From Shewanella putrefaciens (lineage in GTDB: Bacteria; Pseudomonadota; Gammaproteobacteria; Enterobacterales; Shewanellaceae), in NCBI RefSeq assembly GCF_016406325.1, contig NZ_CP066370.1, forward strand, positions 2,418,001 through 2,482,000: a stretch of DNA of 64,000 bases, in the 5' to 3' direction. Each line of letters starts with the position of its first letter. Positions within the stretch are counted from its first letter, which is position 1. The notes beneath the pieces are model-generated. The model was not told the origin of the DNA. It worked only from the letters and a program-made list of their open reading frames with translations, and made no database searches. Below are positions 10,806 through 23,924 of the stretch, in pieces. Position numbers and translations under genes: made by a program.

Positions 10806-11276
10806 CTACATGGCTAAGTCAATGCGAACACCACCTTGAAGGTATACGACTCGCACTCGGTCACCCGCATTAAATACCATTCCGGGATCATAATCTTGGA
10901 TAACCATAACTTGGGTGCCATCTTCTTGGTTGATCATCAGTTCCACCAGCTTAAACGATTGCACACTCGTACCACTGCCATAACGATTACCAATACCACC
11001 GCCGATAAGAGCGCCTAAAATTGTTGCTACATCGCGGCCTGAACCGCCACCAAACTGATGGCCAATAACTCCACCAACTAATGCACCACCAAAGGTTTTC
11101 CAACCTTGGTTTCTGTCTTCGATAAGCTGAGTTTCTGTGATATTGCGCACAGAGGTGACATCACCATAGAGGACTTTCTCTACAGGGACGGCTTGATTGC
11201 GGTCGTAGGCTGCATTAGCAGGAGTTAATAGAAAGGCAAAAATAAACATAAAGCTTGCTAGAGTAGGTTTCCACAT
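10806..11276 (-). CDS. Glycine-zipper 2TM domain envelope protein
   Basis: A 156-residue exported protein. It has an N-terminal signal peptide (basic MWK, hydrophobic core, cleavage likely after TPANA) and no lipobox Cys. A glycine-zipper region (about residues 62-98) carries [16 protein letters not shown] and [13 protein letters not shown], the Gly-xxx-Gly pattern of SlyB/Pcp-like outer-membrane proteins. A C-terminal beta-rich part (about 105-156) includes VIQDYDPG. It is probably in the periplasm or outer membrane. Specific function is unknown. It is divergent from aat. Confidence 0.83.
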   Translation of the reverse strand: MWKPTLASFMFIFAFLLTPANAAYDRNQAVPVEKVLYGDVTSVRNITETQLIEDRNQGWKTFGGALVGGVIGHQFGGGSGRDVATILGALIGGGIGNRYGSGTSVQSFKLVELMINQEDGTQVMVIQDYDPGMVFNAGDRVRVVYLQGGVRIDLAM

Positions 11277-11330
11277 ATCCGAATTTCCGCTAACTTAGTA
11301 GAAGGGTTTATTACTGAATCATACGCAATT

Positions 11331-12041
11331 GTGAAGTCACTGTCTTTTCTGAATCACGAATTTGAAGCTTTTCCTTCACCCGAACTCGCCTTAACGGATC
11401 CCAATGGATTACTGGCGATTGGCGGTGACTTACGTCCAGAACGCTTACTGACCGCTTATTATAACGGAATTTTCCCTTGGTTTAATGCCGATGATCCTAT
11501 TCTTTGGTGGTCACCCGATCCCCGCGCAATATTTATGCCCGGTAAAATCCGTATCAGTACAAGTTTATGCAAGTATCTAAAAAAACAGCCATGGCATTTC
11601 ACCATCAATCATGCCTTTACTTCTGTGATGGCAGGATGTGCCGAGCCACGTCCAAAGCAAAATGGCACTTGGATAACCGATGAGATTCAAATGGCTTACC
11701 GTGAATTACATAAAAATGGCCATGCACATTCTATTGAGGTATGGGAAGGTGGGCAATTAATTGGCGGCCTTTATGGTTTAGCCATAGGCCAAGTGTTTTG
11801 TGGTGAATCTATGTTTCACCGCCAAACCAATGCCTCAAAAGCAGCAATAGTGGTATTGCAGCAACACTTAGTAAAAATGGGATTTAAACTGATTGATGCT
11901 CAGGTAATGAACCCACATCTAGAAAGCTTGGGAGCAAAGGCGATTAAACGAACTCATTTTATTGAATTACTGACCCAATTTAGGGACAAAAAAGTGCATC
12001 CAGATGCTTGGATACCCAGTGAGGTGTTCCTTGAACTCTAA
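11331..12041 (+). CDS. aat: Leucyl/phenylalanyl-tRNA-protein transferase
   Basis: A 236-residue cytoplasmic enzyme that moves Leu or Phe from aminoacyl-tRNA to N-terminal Arg or Lys of proteins, creating a ClpS-recognised N-degron. Conserved blocks are [26 protein letters not shown] and [10 protein letters not shown] near the N-terminus, then [19 protein letters not shown]. The start is GTG at 11331. Length matches E. coli Aat (234). It overlaps the start of bpt by 11 bases, so the two N-degron ligases are probably made together. Confidence 0.97.
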   Translation: MKSLSFLNHEFEAFPSPELALTDPNGLLAIGGDLRPERLLTAYYNGIFPWFNADDPILWWSPDPRAIFMPGKIRISTSLCKYLKKQPWHFTINHAFTSVMAGCAEPRPKQNGTWITDEIQMAYRELHKNGHAHSIEVWEGGQLIGGLYGLAIGQVFCGESMFHRQTNASKAAIVVLQQHLVKMGFKLIDAQVMNPHLESLGAKAIKRTHFIELLTQFRDKKVHPDAWIPSEVFLEL

Positions 12042-12738
12042 CGCCAATAAAACACCGATAGCTATCGGTATCAGCCAAATTTTCCCCTGTAGCTACCTCG
12101 AGGATCAGCAGGAGCAATTGCTCGTTATCCAAGAGGAGACTCTCGATCCCATTTTATTTGAGCGTTTATTAGCCATTGGTTTTCGCCGCAGTGGTAGCGC
12201 TATCTATAAACCCCGCTGTCCTCGATGTAGCGCATGTCAACCAATCCGATTACCCGTTCGGGAGTTTATACCGTCCAAACGACAAAAGCGTACATTGGCT
12301 AATAATCGCGATTTAACGTGGCGCATCACATCTAGCCAGACCGATGAGCAATACACACTTTATGAGCGCTATATCCGTCAACGGCACTTTGACGGCCCGA
12401 TGTTTCCTCCTAGTAAGGAACAATATGAGCAGTTCTTATTTTGCCATTGGTTACCCCCTACTTTCATCGAAGTCTATGCTGGCAATAAACTTATCGCGGT
12501 TGCTGTGACTGACACGTTACCGAACAGCCTCTCAGCCATTTACAGCTATTTTGATCCTGATGAAGCCCATCGTTCACTCGGCGTGCTGCTGATTTTAATT
12601 CAATGCCGACTTGCAAAATTACAAAGAAAAGAATTCCTTTATCTCGGATATCAAATAGATGCAAACCGCAAAATGTCCTATAAGCGTTTATATCGCCCTT
12701 ATCAAATTCTAACCCCCCAAGGGTGGGAGTATTCCTAA
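12031..12738 (+). CDS. bpt: Aspartate/glutamate leucyltransferase (Bpt; ATE1-like)
   Basis: A 235-residue aminoacyl-tRNA-protein transferase of the ATE family. Vibrio and related bacteria use Bpt to add Leu to N-terminal Asp or Glu, making a primary N-degron. The Cys-rich N-terminal motif [12 protein letters not shown] and the later segment [15 protein letters not shown] match. I place the start at TTG 12031, six bases after GAGG and overlapping the aat stop; the frame is open to an ATG at 12004 with no good ribosome site. Arginyltransferase activity cannot be excluded from sequence alone. Confidence 0.93.
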   Translation: MNSNANKTPIAIGISQIFPCSYLEDQQEQLLVIQEETLDPILFERLLAIGFRRSGSAIYKPRCPRCSACQPIRLPVREFIPSKRQKRTLANNRDLTWRITSSQTDEQYTLYERYIRQRHFDGPMFPPSKEQYEQFLFCHWLPPTFIEVYAGNKLIAVAVTDTLPNSLSAIYSYFDPDEAHRSLGVLLILIQCRLAKLQRKEFLYLGYQIDANRKMSYKRLYRPYQILTPQGWEYS

Positions 12739-12826
12739 GTTTGCTAAGTACTTCCCCTTTACAGCAAGGTGAATTTGGGGCATGATACGCCCGTTTTTTA
12801 TATTCGAAGGCTAATGGGATAATTAA

Positions 12827-13048
<222 letters not shown>

Positions 13049-13065
13049 TATAGCCTCATAAATTT

Positions 13066-13090
13066 AAAAACCCGGCAAGGCCGGGTTTTT
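13066..13090 (+). terminator. Rho-independent terminator of infA
   Basis: A GC-rich stem (arms 13066-13076 and 13080-13090), a 3-nt loop, and a run of T at the 3' side. Textbook form. Confidence 0.93.
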
Positions 13091-13108
13091 TTGTTGGCGA
13101 AAGATAAG

Positions 13109-13136
13109 AAAAATGGCTGCAATTGCAGCCATTTTT
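13109..13136. terminator. Perfect palindrome, terminator of clpA and back-up for infA
   Basis: A 28-bp perfect palindrome flanked by A and T runs, 27 bases downstream of the clpA stop on the minus strand. It can act on both strands. Confidence 0.85.
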
Positions 13137-13163
13137 ATGGACAAAACTCACCTTTAGGCCGAG

Positions 13164-15431
13164 TTAAGCCTTAGAAGCCACTTTTTCATGACGCTCTGTT
13201 CGAATAGCAATTTCACCCTCTTTGACATCCACGTAAGCCACACCACCCGACTCTAAGGCACCAAATAAAATCTCATCCGCTAATGGACGTTTGATCAATT
13301 CGGTCACGACCCGAGCCATTGGACGCGCGCCCATGTTCTTATCGTAGCCTTTCTCGGCGAGTAAGGTTCTGGCTTCGTCGCTGACGTCCAAGATGACGTG
13401 TTTTGCATCCAACTGAGCCTGTAATTCCACCAAGAATTTATCGACCACTTTGGCAATAATCGTCATATCCAAATGGTTGAACCAAATGATGGAATCGAGA
13501 CGATTTCGAAATTCTGGCGAAAATACTCGATTAATTTCAGATAACGCATCTTGGGTATGATCTTGCTGGGTAAAGCCAATCGACTTACGAATAGTCTCCT
13601 GTACCCCCGCGTTAGTGGTCATCACCAAAGTCACGTGTCTGAAGTCAGCCTTACGACCATTATTATCGGTCAAAGTGCCGTGGTCCATCACCTGCAACAG
13701 CAAGTTATAGACATCACGGTGGGCCTTCTCAATTTCATCCAATAGCACGACACAGTGCGGATTCTTAATCACAGCATCGGTCAGCAATCCACCTTGGTCA
13801 TAACCCACATAACCTGGAGGTGCCCCAATTAAGCGTGACACTGTGTGGCTTTCCATGTACTCCGACATATCAAAGCGCACCAGTTTCATCCCTAAACAGG
13901 TAGCCAGTTGATTGGTAACCTCGGTTTTACCTACACCGGTGGGACCGGCGAATAAGAAACTGCCGACAGGTTTTTTATCTGTGCCCAAACCACTTCGCGA
14001 TAAACGAATGGCTGAGCTTAAGGTCTCAATGGCTTTATCTTGACCAAAGACCACCATCTTAAGGTTACGCTCAAGATTACGCAGTAAGTCCTTATCTGTG
14101 GCAGATACTGACTTCTCAGGGATGCGCGCCATTTTAGCTACAATGGACTCAATTTCGGCTTGGCCAATGGTCTTTTTACGCTTGCTCATAGGCAACATCA
14201 CCATACGAGCCCCCGCTTCATCGATCACATCGATAGCTTTATCGGGTAAATGTCTGTCATTAATGTGCTTGGCCGATAATACTGCAGCGCTGCTAATCGC
14301 GGCCTGAGTATAACGAACGCCATGATATTCTTCGTATTTAGACTTAAGCCCCATCAAAATCTTAGTGGTTTCTTCCACTGAAGGCTCATTAATATCCACC
14401 TTTTGGAAACGACGTGCCAGCGCACGGTCTTTCTCAAAAATACTTTGATATTCTTGGAAAGTCGTCGAGCCCATGCAGCGCAAATTACCGCTAGATAGCA
14501 AAGGTTTCAGTAGATTAGAGGCATCCATTACGCCGCCAGAGGCCGCGCCCGCACCGATAATGGTATGGATCTCATCGATGAATAGGATGGCATGCTTATC
14601 CGCCGCCAGTTCTTTTAACAGGTTCTTAAAGCGTTTTTCAAAGTCGCCGCGATACTTAGTGCCTGCAAGCAATGAACCTAAATCCAAGGAATATACCGTG
14701 GCTTCAAGCATTACATCGGGCACTTGTTTATTCACAATCCGATACGCCAGCCCTTCGGCAATCGCCGTTTTCCCCACACCCGCCTCACCCACTAACAGTG
14801 GATTATTTTTACGGCGACGGCACAGGGTTTGAATCGCGCGCTCAATTTCCTGATCGCGGCCAATCAGTGGATCAATAATCCCTTGCTTTGCAAGTTGGTT
14901 TAAGTTGGCCGCAAATTGCGACAACATGCTGCGTTCTTCACTGCCTTCACTTTGATCTTCTATGCGTTCTTGATCTTGATGTGACTCAGCATCATCATTT
15001 TTGGCGAAACCATGGGAAATAAAATTCACTACGTCTAGGCGACTAATATCACAACGGCGCAGTAAATATACAGCTTGAGATTCTTGCTCACTGAAAATGG
15101 CGACTAACACATTAGCGCCGTTCACTTCATTGCGGCCCGATGACTGCACATGGAATACTGCCCGTTGCAGCACTCGCTGGAACCCAAGCGTCGGCTGAGT
15201 TTCTTTGTCATCATCAATATCGGCAATGATTGGGGTTGTTTGTTGGATAAAGCTTGCCACTTCATCTCTGAGTTTATCTAGATTCGCTCCACAGGCGATT
15301 AACGCTTCTTGAGCCGCTGGATTGTCGATGAGGGCTAATAACAGATGTTCCACTGTCATATACTCGTGACGCGCGTCTCTGGCTTGCTGAAACGCCAGAT
15401 TTAAGGTGACTTCCAGATCTTTGTTCAGCAT
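13164..15431 (-). CDS. clpA: ATP-dependent Clp protease ATP-binding subunit ClpA
   Basis: A 755-residue AAA+ unfoldase that feeds substrates, including ClpS-delivered N-degron proteins, to ClpP. An N-terminal double ClpN repeat (about residues 1-145) is followed by an acidic linker, then two AAA modules with Walker A GEAGVGKTA and GPTGVGKTE, Walker B LFIDEIH and LLDEIEKAH, and a C-terminal D2-small domain. The frame is open upstream to 15452, but ATG at 15431 (MLNKDLEVTL) has a G-rich ribosome site and matches E. coli ClpA. It lies 43 bases after clpS. Confidence 0.98.
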   Translation of the reverse strand: MLNKDLEVTLNLAFQQARDARHEYMTVEHLLLALIDNPAAQEALIACGANLDKLRDEVASFIQQTTPIIADIDDDKETQPTLGFQRVLQRAVFHVQSSGRNEVNGANVLVAIFSEQESQAVYLLRRCDISRLDVVNFISHGFAKNDDAESHQDQERIEDQSEGSEERSMLSQFAANLNQLAKQGIIDPLIGRDQEIERAIQTLCRRRKNNPLLVGEAGVGKTAIAEGLAYRIVNKQVPDVMLEATVYSLDLGSLLAGTKYRGDFEKRFKNLLKELAADKHAILFIDEIHTIIGAGAASGGVMDASNLLKPLLSSGNLRCMGSTTFQEYQSIFEKDRALARRFQKVDINEPSVEETTKILMGLKSKYEEYHGVRYTQAAISSAAVLSAKHINDRHLPDKAIDVIDEAGARMVMLPMSKRKKTIGQAEIESIVAKMARIPEKSVSATDKDLLRNLERNLKMVVFGQDKAIETLSSAIRLSRSGLGTDKKPVGSFLFAGPTGVGKTEVTNQLATCLGMKLVRFDMSEYMESHTVSRLIGAPPGYVGYDQGGLLTDAVIKNPHCVVLLDEIEKAHRDVYNLLLQVMDHGTLTDNNGRKADFRHVTLVMTTNAGVQETIRKSIGFTQQDHTQDALSEINRVFSPEFRNRLDSIIWFNHLDMTIIAKVVDKFLVELQAQLDAKHVILDVSDEARTLLAEKGYDKNMGARPMARVVTELIKRPLADEILFGALESGGVAYVDVKEGEIAIRTERHEKVASKA

Positions 15432-15474
15432 AAGCACCCCCAAAATTAACAACAGACTACAGAGTAAAGCGGTT

Positions 15475-15783
15475 TTATGCTTTCTCTAACGAACACAGTA
15501 ACGGATGTTGGTTTTGTCTTGCAAATTGATTTACTTGTATCACCTTAGTTTCTGCAATCCCAAACGGGAAAATACCGCAAATCCCTTTTCCTTGGTGATG
15601 GATCGTCAACATGATATCGGTCGCTTCCTGCTCGTTCTTGCGAAAGAAAACCTGCAAAACTTCAATCACAAAATCCATTGGAGTGTAGTCATCATTATTG
15701 AGGATCACCTTATACATTGATGGTGGCATCAACTCTGACTCTACACGTTCTTCAACGTGTTCAATATTTCCTGTCTTACCCAT
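15475..15783 (-). CDS. clpS: ClpS adaptor protein
   Basis: A 102-residue adaptor that binds N-terminal Leu, Phe, Tyr or Trp and the ClpA N-domain. The conserved core is [20 protein letters not shown], whose Asn-Asp-Asp lines the N-degron pocket, followed by the helix with [14 protein letters not shown] charged, flexible N-terminal tail of about 20 residues is present, as in E. coli ClpS. Upstream of clpA in the same direction, so both are probably on one transcript. Confidence 0.97.
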   Translation of the reverse strand: MGKTGNIEHVEERVESELMPPSMYKVILNNDDYTPMDFVIEVLQVFFRKNEQEATDIMLTIHHQGKGICGIFPFGIAETKVIQVNQFARQNQHPLLCSLEKA

Positions 15784-15866
15784 TTTTTAATACTAGCCTC
15801 TCGTGTTGGCCTCTTCCAATTGATATGTTCAAATTAATCAGTTGTTGCCCCTTTGTTAATTTTAGC

Positions 15867-15924
15867 TTGACTTCCGCATTTACTCCTTACATTCTGTAGT
15901 TCAGACGGTGAGCGAAACCCGTCT
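15867..15924 (+). promoter_or_regulatory. Possible cspD promoter and leader hairpin
   Basis: A TTGACT box at 15867-15872 is followed by a TACATT-like -10 with a short spacer. Just downstream an interrupted inverted repeat (AGACGG at 15903-15908, CCGTCT at 15919-15924) would form a hairpin in the cspD 5' leader. The assignment is by eye. Confidence 0.4.
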
Positions 15925-15976
15925 ATACAGGTTTTACTATCTTACTGGTAAGTAGACAACAGAAGGAAGTGGAAGT

Positions 15977-16183
15977 ATGGCAAGCGGAACTGTTAAATGG
16001 TTCAACAACGCCAAAGGATTCGGGTTTATTTGCCCTGATCAAGGTGGTGAGGACGTTTTTGCACACTATTCTACCATTGAAATGGAAGGCTATAGAACTC
16101 TAAAAGCAGGCCAACCCGTTCAATTTGAAGTAGAGCAAGGTCCAAAAGGGATGCACGCTTCAGCCATTTCACCAACAAAATAA
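15977..16183 (+). CDS. cspD: Cold-shock-domain protein CspD
   Basis: A 68-residue single cold-shock domain. RNP1 is KGFGFI and RNP2 is DVFAHYSTI, followed by [15 protein letters not shown], which is diagnostic for CspD rather than CspA. In E. coli CspD is a stationary-phase, starvation-induced inhibitor of DNA replication that binds single-stranded DNA. A strong AGAAGGAAG ribosome site precedes it. Its position divergent from clpS is the same as in E. coli. Confidence 0.96.
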   Translation: MASGTVKWFNNAKGFGFICPDQGGEDVFAHYSTIEMEGYRTLKAGQPVQFEVEQGPKGMHASAISPTK

Positions 16184-16205
16184 CGTTTGGTGAGGCCAAT
16201 GATCT

Positions 16206-16233
16206 AAAAGGCAGGGACTTGTCCCTGCCTTTT
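16206..16233 (+). terminator. Rho-independent terminator of cspD
   Basis: A 12-bp stem (16206-16217 and 16222-16233) with a 4-nt loop and T-run, 23 bases after the cspD stop. Confidence 0.92.
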
Positions 16234-16386
16234 TATTGCTGCGTGTTTCATAAATTCTCACCACTTAATGCTGCATCGCTCATCATCATTTCGCATGAAT
16301 TTAATTCAAGTTCAATCACCGCACATCACCCATTGCATCCCAGCAAAAAGATTTGATCATCGATCTCGGCAGCAAATTTAGGGTAT

Positions 16387-16417
16387 AAAAAAGGATCTGC
16401 AATGCAGATCCTTTTTT
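16387..16417 (-). terminator. Rho-independent terminator of icd
   Basis: A 14-bp stem (16387-16400 and 16404-16417) with A6 and T6 ends and a 3-nt loop. It lies 87 bases beyond the icd stop on the minus strand and looks able to work in both directions. Confidence 0.88.
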
Positions 16418-16503
16418 AAATCAGTCTAATGACTTACAAATTCACATCAGCTTAGATGGCCCACACTGACGCGCACACCATCTAAAAGTGATAACTAGCG
16501 AAA

Positions 16504-18813
<2,310 letters not shown>

Positions 18814-19009
18814 TCAATCAAGGCAATCGACCACGCCCTCACCTTTAAAATTCTCAATGCCCTTCTGTCTTTGCGCGCAAGCTAAAATTTGTTACAACGA
18901 CTCATTAAAACCTAATAAACATTTAGGCACAGATCACATTTTCTGGCCGACATCATAGAGCATTCGCAATAATATTCAAATTCCACTAACGGCGAATGCC
19001 AAGTACACT

Positions 19010-19858
19010 ATGACCACATTAACGACTCAATCAAGTCAGGTAAGCGTGTCTCAACCTCCTGTTAGCAAAAGTATGACCAAAAACAAGTTTCCACCTAAAG
19101 GTGCCAATTCCAGCACCAGTTCCCCAGCCAAGAGCCCGATTAAACCCGCGAAGCACGCCAGCAGAGGCCCTGCCAACCGCGCTACTGCCGTAGATAGCAA
19201 AGTGACGCCAGCACGAAATGCCAATGGCAGTTTAAAGAAAGAACCCTTTAAAAATCCTAATCGACGCGCAATTGCGGCAGCAAAACCAGTGCAGAGCCAA
19301 ACGCTCGCACCGATTATTGTACTGTTTAATAAGCCTTTTGATGTACTTTGCCAGTTTACCGATGAACAAGGTCGCAAAACCCTAAAAGACTATATCCCGA
19401 TTGCTGATGTGTATGCCGCTGGCCGCTTAGACAGAGACAGTGAGGGCTTATTGCTGCTAACTAATGACGGTCAATTACAGGCAAGGCTGACAGAGCCGAA
19501 AAAGAAAACCTTTAAAACCTATTGGGTGCAAGTAGAAGGCGTTCCGACAGAAGATGCCCTGACAAAACTGCGCCAAGGTGTTGAATTAAATGATGGTATA
19601 ACGCTACCAGCTAAAGTCAAAATTATGGATTCACCCGATATTTGGCCACGTAATCCACCGGTAAGAGAGCGCAAAAATATCCCAACAACTTGGCTAGAAA
19701 TCCAAATACATGAAGGTCGTAACCGCCAAGTCAGACGCATGACAGCGCATATCGGTTTTCCGACCTTAAGATTAATCCGTTATAAAATAGGCCAATGGAG
19801 TCTAGATAATTTGCCATCGGGTGAGCACAAATGCATTCGTCTCGGTGATGAAGTCTAA
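19010..19858 (+). CDS. rluE: 23S rRNA pseudouridine synthase RluE-like, with long basic N-terminus
   Basis: A 282-residue RsuA-family pseudouridine synthase; E. coli RluE modifies U2457 of 23S rRNA. The catalytic core begins near residue 103 ([15 protein letters not shown]), with the catalytic Asp in [14 protein letters not shown] and the C-terminal block [16 protein letters not shown]. The first ~95 residues are low-complexity, rich in Lys, Pro, Ser, Ala and Asn, and have no counterpart in the 217-residue E. coli protein; they may bind RNA. No strong ribosome site precedes 19010, and an ATG at 19073 is possible. It lies beside nudJ as in E. coli. Confidence 0.9.
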   Translation: MTTLTTQSSQVSVSQPPVSKSMTKNKFPPKGANSSTSSPAKSPIKPAKHASRGPANRATAVDSKVTPARNANGSLKKEPFKNPNRRAIAAAKPVQSQTLAPIIVLFNKPFDVLCQFTDEQGRKTLKDYIPIADVYAAGRLDRDSEGLLLLTNDGQLQARLTEPKKKTFKTYWVQVEGVPTEDALTKLRQGVELNDGITLPAKVKIMDSPDIWPRNPPVRERKNIPTTWLEIQIHEGRNRQVRRMTAHIGFPTLRLIRYKIGQWSLDNLPSGEHKCIRLGDEV

Positions 19859-19925
19859 ATTTCAGCCAAGTTTCTGCGTTCAACACCACTAAAAAGTGGC
19901 ACCATGTCCACTCAAAGGAGGTACC

Positions 19926-20420
19926 ATGAGTCAACGATATAAACCCAATGTGACCGTCGCTTGTATTATCCATGCGACTTCACAGGACAAATATCTGATG
20001 GTAGAAGAGTGGATTGAAGGCGAGCAACGCTTTAATCAACCCGCAGGTCACTTAGAAGCGAATGAAAGCTTGATCCAAGCCTGTGAGCGCGAAGTGTTTG
20101 AAGAAACGGGGTTATCACTCAAAGCCCAAGGGCTCGTCGGCATCTATCAATTTAGCGCCAGTGAAGACTTAGCCTTTGTGCGCTTTACTTTTTTCGTGCA
20201 GTTAGATGATATGCCCTCACCTGCGCCGCAGGATAAAGCGATCCACAGTGCGCACTGGCTGAGTTTTGCACAGATAGAAGCCAAGCTATCTTTACTGCGC
20301 AGTCCCTTAGTGCTCGATTGCCTCAAAGACTATCGACGCCACCTGCAGCAGAGCTCGGTTTATCCCCTAGACTTACTCAATAGCGTTCGTCTCACGATAG
20401 CCCCAAAGAGCAAGGCGTGA
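19926..20420 (+). CDS. nudJ: Phosphatase NudJ (Nudix hydrolase)
   Basis: A 164-residue Nudix hydrolase. The Nudix box is complete: GHLEANES, seven residues, then REVFEETGL. E. coli NudJ (YmfB) hydrolyses nucleoside tri- and diphosphates and HMP-PP. The frame is open to 19896, but ATG at 19926 has a near-perfect AAAGGAGGT ribosome site. The rluE-nudJ-mnmA-hflD-purB order matches the E. coli chromosome, which supports the name. Confidence 0.92.
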   Translation: MSQRYKPNVTVACIIHATSQDKYLMVEEWIEGEQRFNQPAGHLEANESLIQACEREVFEETGLSLKAQGLVGIYQFSASEDLAFVRFTFFVQLDDMPSPAPQDKAIHSAHWLSFAQIEAKLSLLRSPLVLDCLKDYRRHLQQSSVYPLDLLNSVRLTIAPKSKA

Positions 20421-20632
20421 TAGAATACGCCGCCGCGTAAATCCGCAATGAGTTAGCTTAGGATGTTCAGGAAATTAGGCTACCATTCGAGCCATTTACA
20501 CGCTCTCCTTGCGGGGAAAATCGTTTACGCAATATACAAATTTTAAGCTAGGTCATATTACTACTTGGGTGATGCGCAATTCCCTACCTCAAGTGCCTAG
20601 CCAACACACATACTCAATGGTTTTTAGGATTT

Positions 20633-21751
20633 ATGACATCAATCGAACCCACTCATACAGGAAAAAAAGTCATTGTCGGCATGTCCGGCGGTGTAGATTC
20701 ATCTGTTTCAGCCTATTTGCTTATGCAGCAAGGCTATCAGGTTGAAGGCCTTTTCATGAAGAACTGGGAAGAAGATGACAACAACGAGTACTGCGCCGCC
20801 GCTGAAGATTTAAAAGATGCCCAAGCCGTGTGCGACAAGCTCGGGATCAAGCTACACACAGTCAACTTTGCTGCTGAATATTGGGACAATGTATTTGAGT
20901 ATTTCCTCGCCGAATACAAAGCGGGCCGCACGCCAAATCCCGATATTATGTGCAACAAAGAAATCAAGTTTAAGGCATTTTTAGAATTTGCCGATGAAAT
21001 CCTCGACGCCGATTACATCGCCATGGGCCACTATGTTCGCCGTCGCGACAATAGCGACGGCAGTACGCAAATGCTCCGCGGCGTTGATGGCAATAAAGAT
21101 CAAAGTTATTTCCTCTACACCTTAAGCCACGAGCAAGTGGCACGTAGCCTGTTCCCTGTCGGTGAGCTTGAAAAACATCAAGTGCGTGAAATAGCGAAAG
21201 AAATGGGCTTAATCACCCATGATAAAAAAGACAGCACCGGTATCTGCTTTATCGGTGAGCGCAAATTTACTGAATTTCTAAGGACTTATTTACCGGCGCA
21301 GCCTGGCAATATCGAAACACCAGAAGGTGAAGTCATAGGCACGCACCAAGGACTCATGTACCACACCTTAGGCCAACGTAAAGGCTTAGGCATTGGCGGC
21401 ATGAAAAACAGCAATGACGATCCTTGGTATGTGGTCGATAAAGATCTTGAGCGTAACGTATTGATTGTGGGTCAAGGCGGACACCATCCCCGTTTGATGT
21501 CGACCGGCATGACAGTTAACCAACTGCATTGGGTGGATAGAACTGGCCCTGTCGATGGTTGTCATATCACCGTCAAAACCCGTTATCGCCAACAAGATGT
21601 GCCTTGCACATTAACCTACACAGATGAACACACCTTGCGTGTGGTCTTCGATGAACCTGTAGCGGCGGTGACGCCTGGACAGTCTGCGGTATTTTATGAT
21701 GGTGAAGTCTGCCTAGGTGGCGGCATTATCGATCAATTAATCCGAGGGTAA
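20633..21751 (+). CDS. mnmA: tRNA-specific 2-thiouridylase MnmA
   Basis: A 372-residue enzyme that makes 2-thiouridine at U34 of tRNA Lys, Glu and Gln, using sulfur relayed from IscS through TusE. The PP-loop is GMSGGVDSS near residue 15. The catalytic Cys in [11 protein letters not shown] and the second Cys in [12 protein letters not shown] are present. An AGGATTT ribosome site precedes ATG. Upstream, 212 bases separate it from nudJ; hflD follows after 3 bases. Confidence 0.98.
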   Translation: MTSIEPTHTGKKVIVGMSGGVDSSVSAYLLMQQGYQVEGLFMKNWEEDDNNEYCAAAEDLKDAQAVCDKLGIKLHTVNFAAEYWDNVFEYFLAEYKAGRTPNPDIMCNKEIKFKAFLEFADEILDADYIAMGHYVRRRDNSDGSTQMLRGVDGNKDQSYFLYTLSHEQVARSLFPVGELEKHQVREIAKEMGLITHDKKDSTGICFIGERKFTEFLRTYLPAQPGNIETPEGEVIGTHQGLMYHTLGQRKGLGIGGMKNSNDDPWYVVDKDLERNVLIVGQGGHHPRLMSTGMTVNQLHWVDRTGPVDGCHITVKTRYRQQDVPCTLTYTDEHTLRVVFDEPVAAVTPGQSAVFYDGEVCLGGGIIDQLIRG

Positions 21752-21754
21752 AGC

Positions 21755-23771
<2,017 letters not shown>

Positions 23772-23772
<1 letters not shown>

Positions 23773-23845
23773 GTTATTAATTAAAATTGGCGATTAACTA
23801 ATAGTAAGCTATTGACTGAAATTAGTTATTAACTGAAGTTGGCGA
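23772..23845 (+). repeat. Imperfect 22-base direct repeat after purB
   Basis: Copies at 23772-23793 and 23824-23845 match at 19 of 22 positions and start 52 bases apart, between the purB stop and its terminator. Confidence 0.6.
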
Positions 23846-23880
23846 CGGACAAGACTCTTTCTTAAACAGAAATAAGGATT

Positions 23881-23918
23881 AAGGCGACCCACATCACCGC
23901 GATGTGGTCGCCTTTTTT
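23881..23918 (+). terminator. Strong terminator hairpin between purB and roxA
   Basis: Arms 23881-23895 and 23901-23914 pair over 14 bp with one bulged C and a 5-nt loop, followed by T6. It ends only 6 bases before the roxA ATG. Confidence 0.9.
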
Positions 23919-23924
23919 AACACT

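Larger units (their letters stand above)
16184..16503. other. 320-base intergenic region cspD/icd
   Basis: It holds the cspD terminator near its left end and the icd terminator at 16387-16417. The roughly 150 bases between the hairpins have no convincing ORF, repeat or RNA gene. Confidence 0.7.

Noticed and set aside
20509..20745. 78-codon frame across the mnmA start
   Set aside because: It runs into mnmA in another frame and has no recognisable domain.
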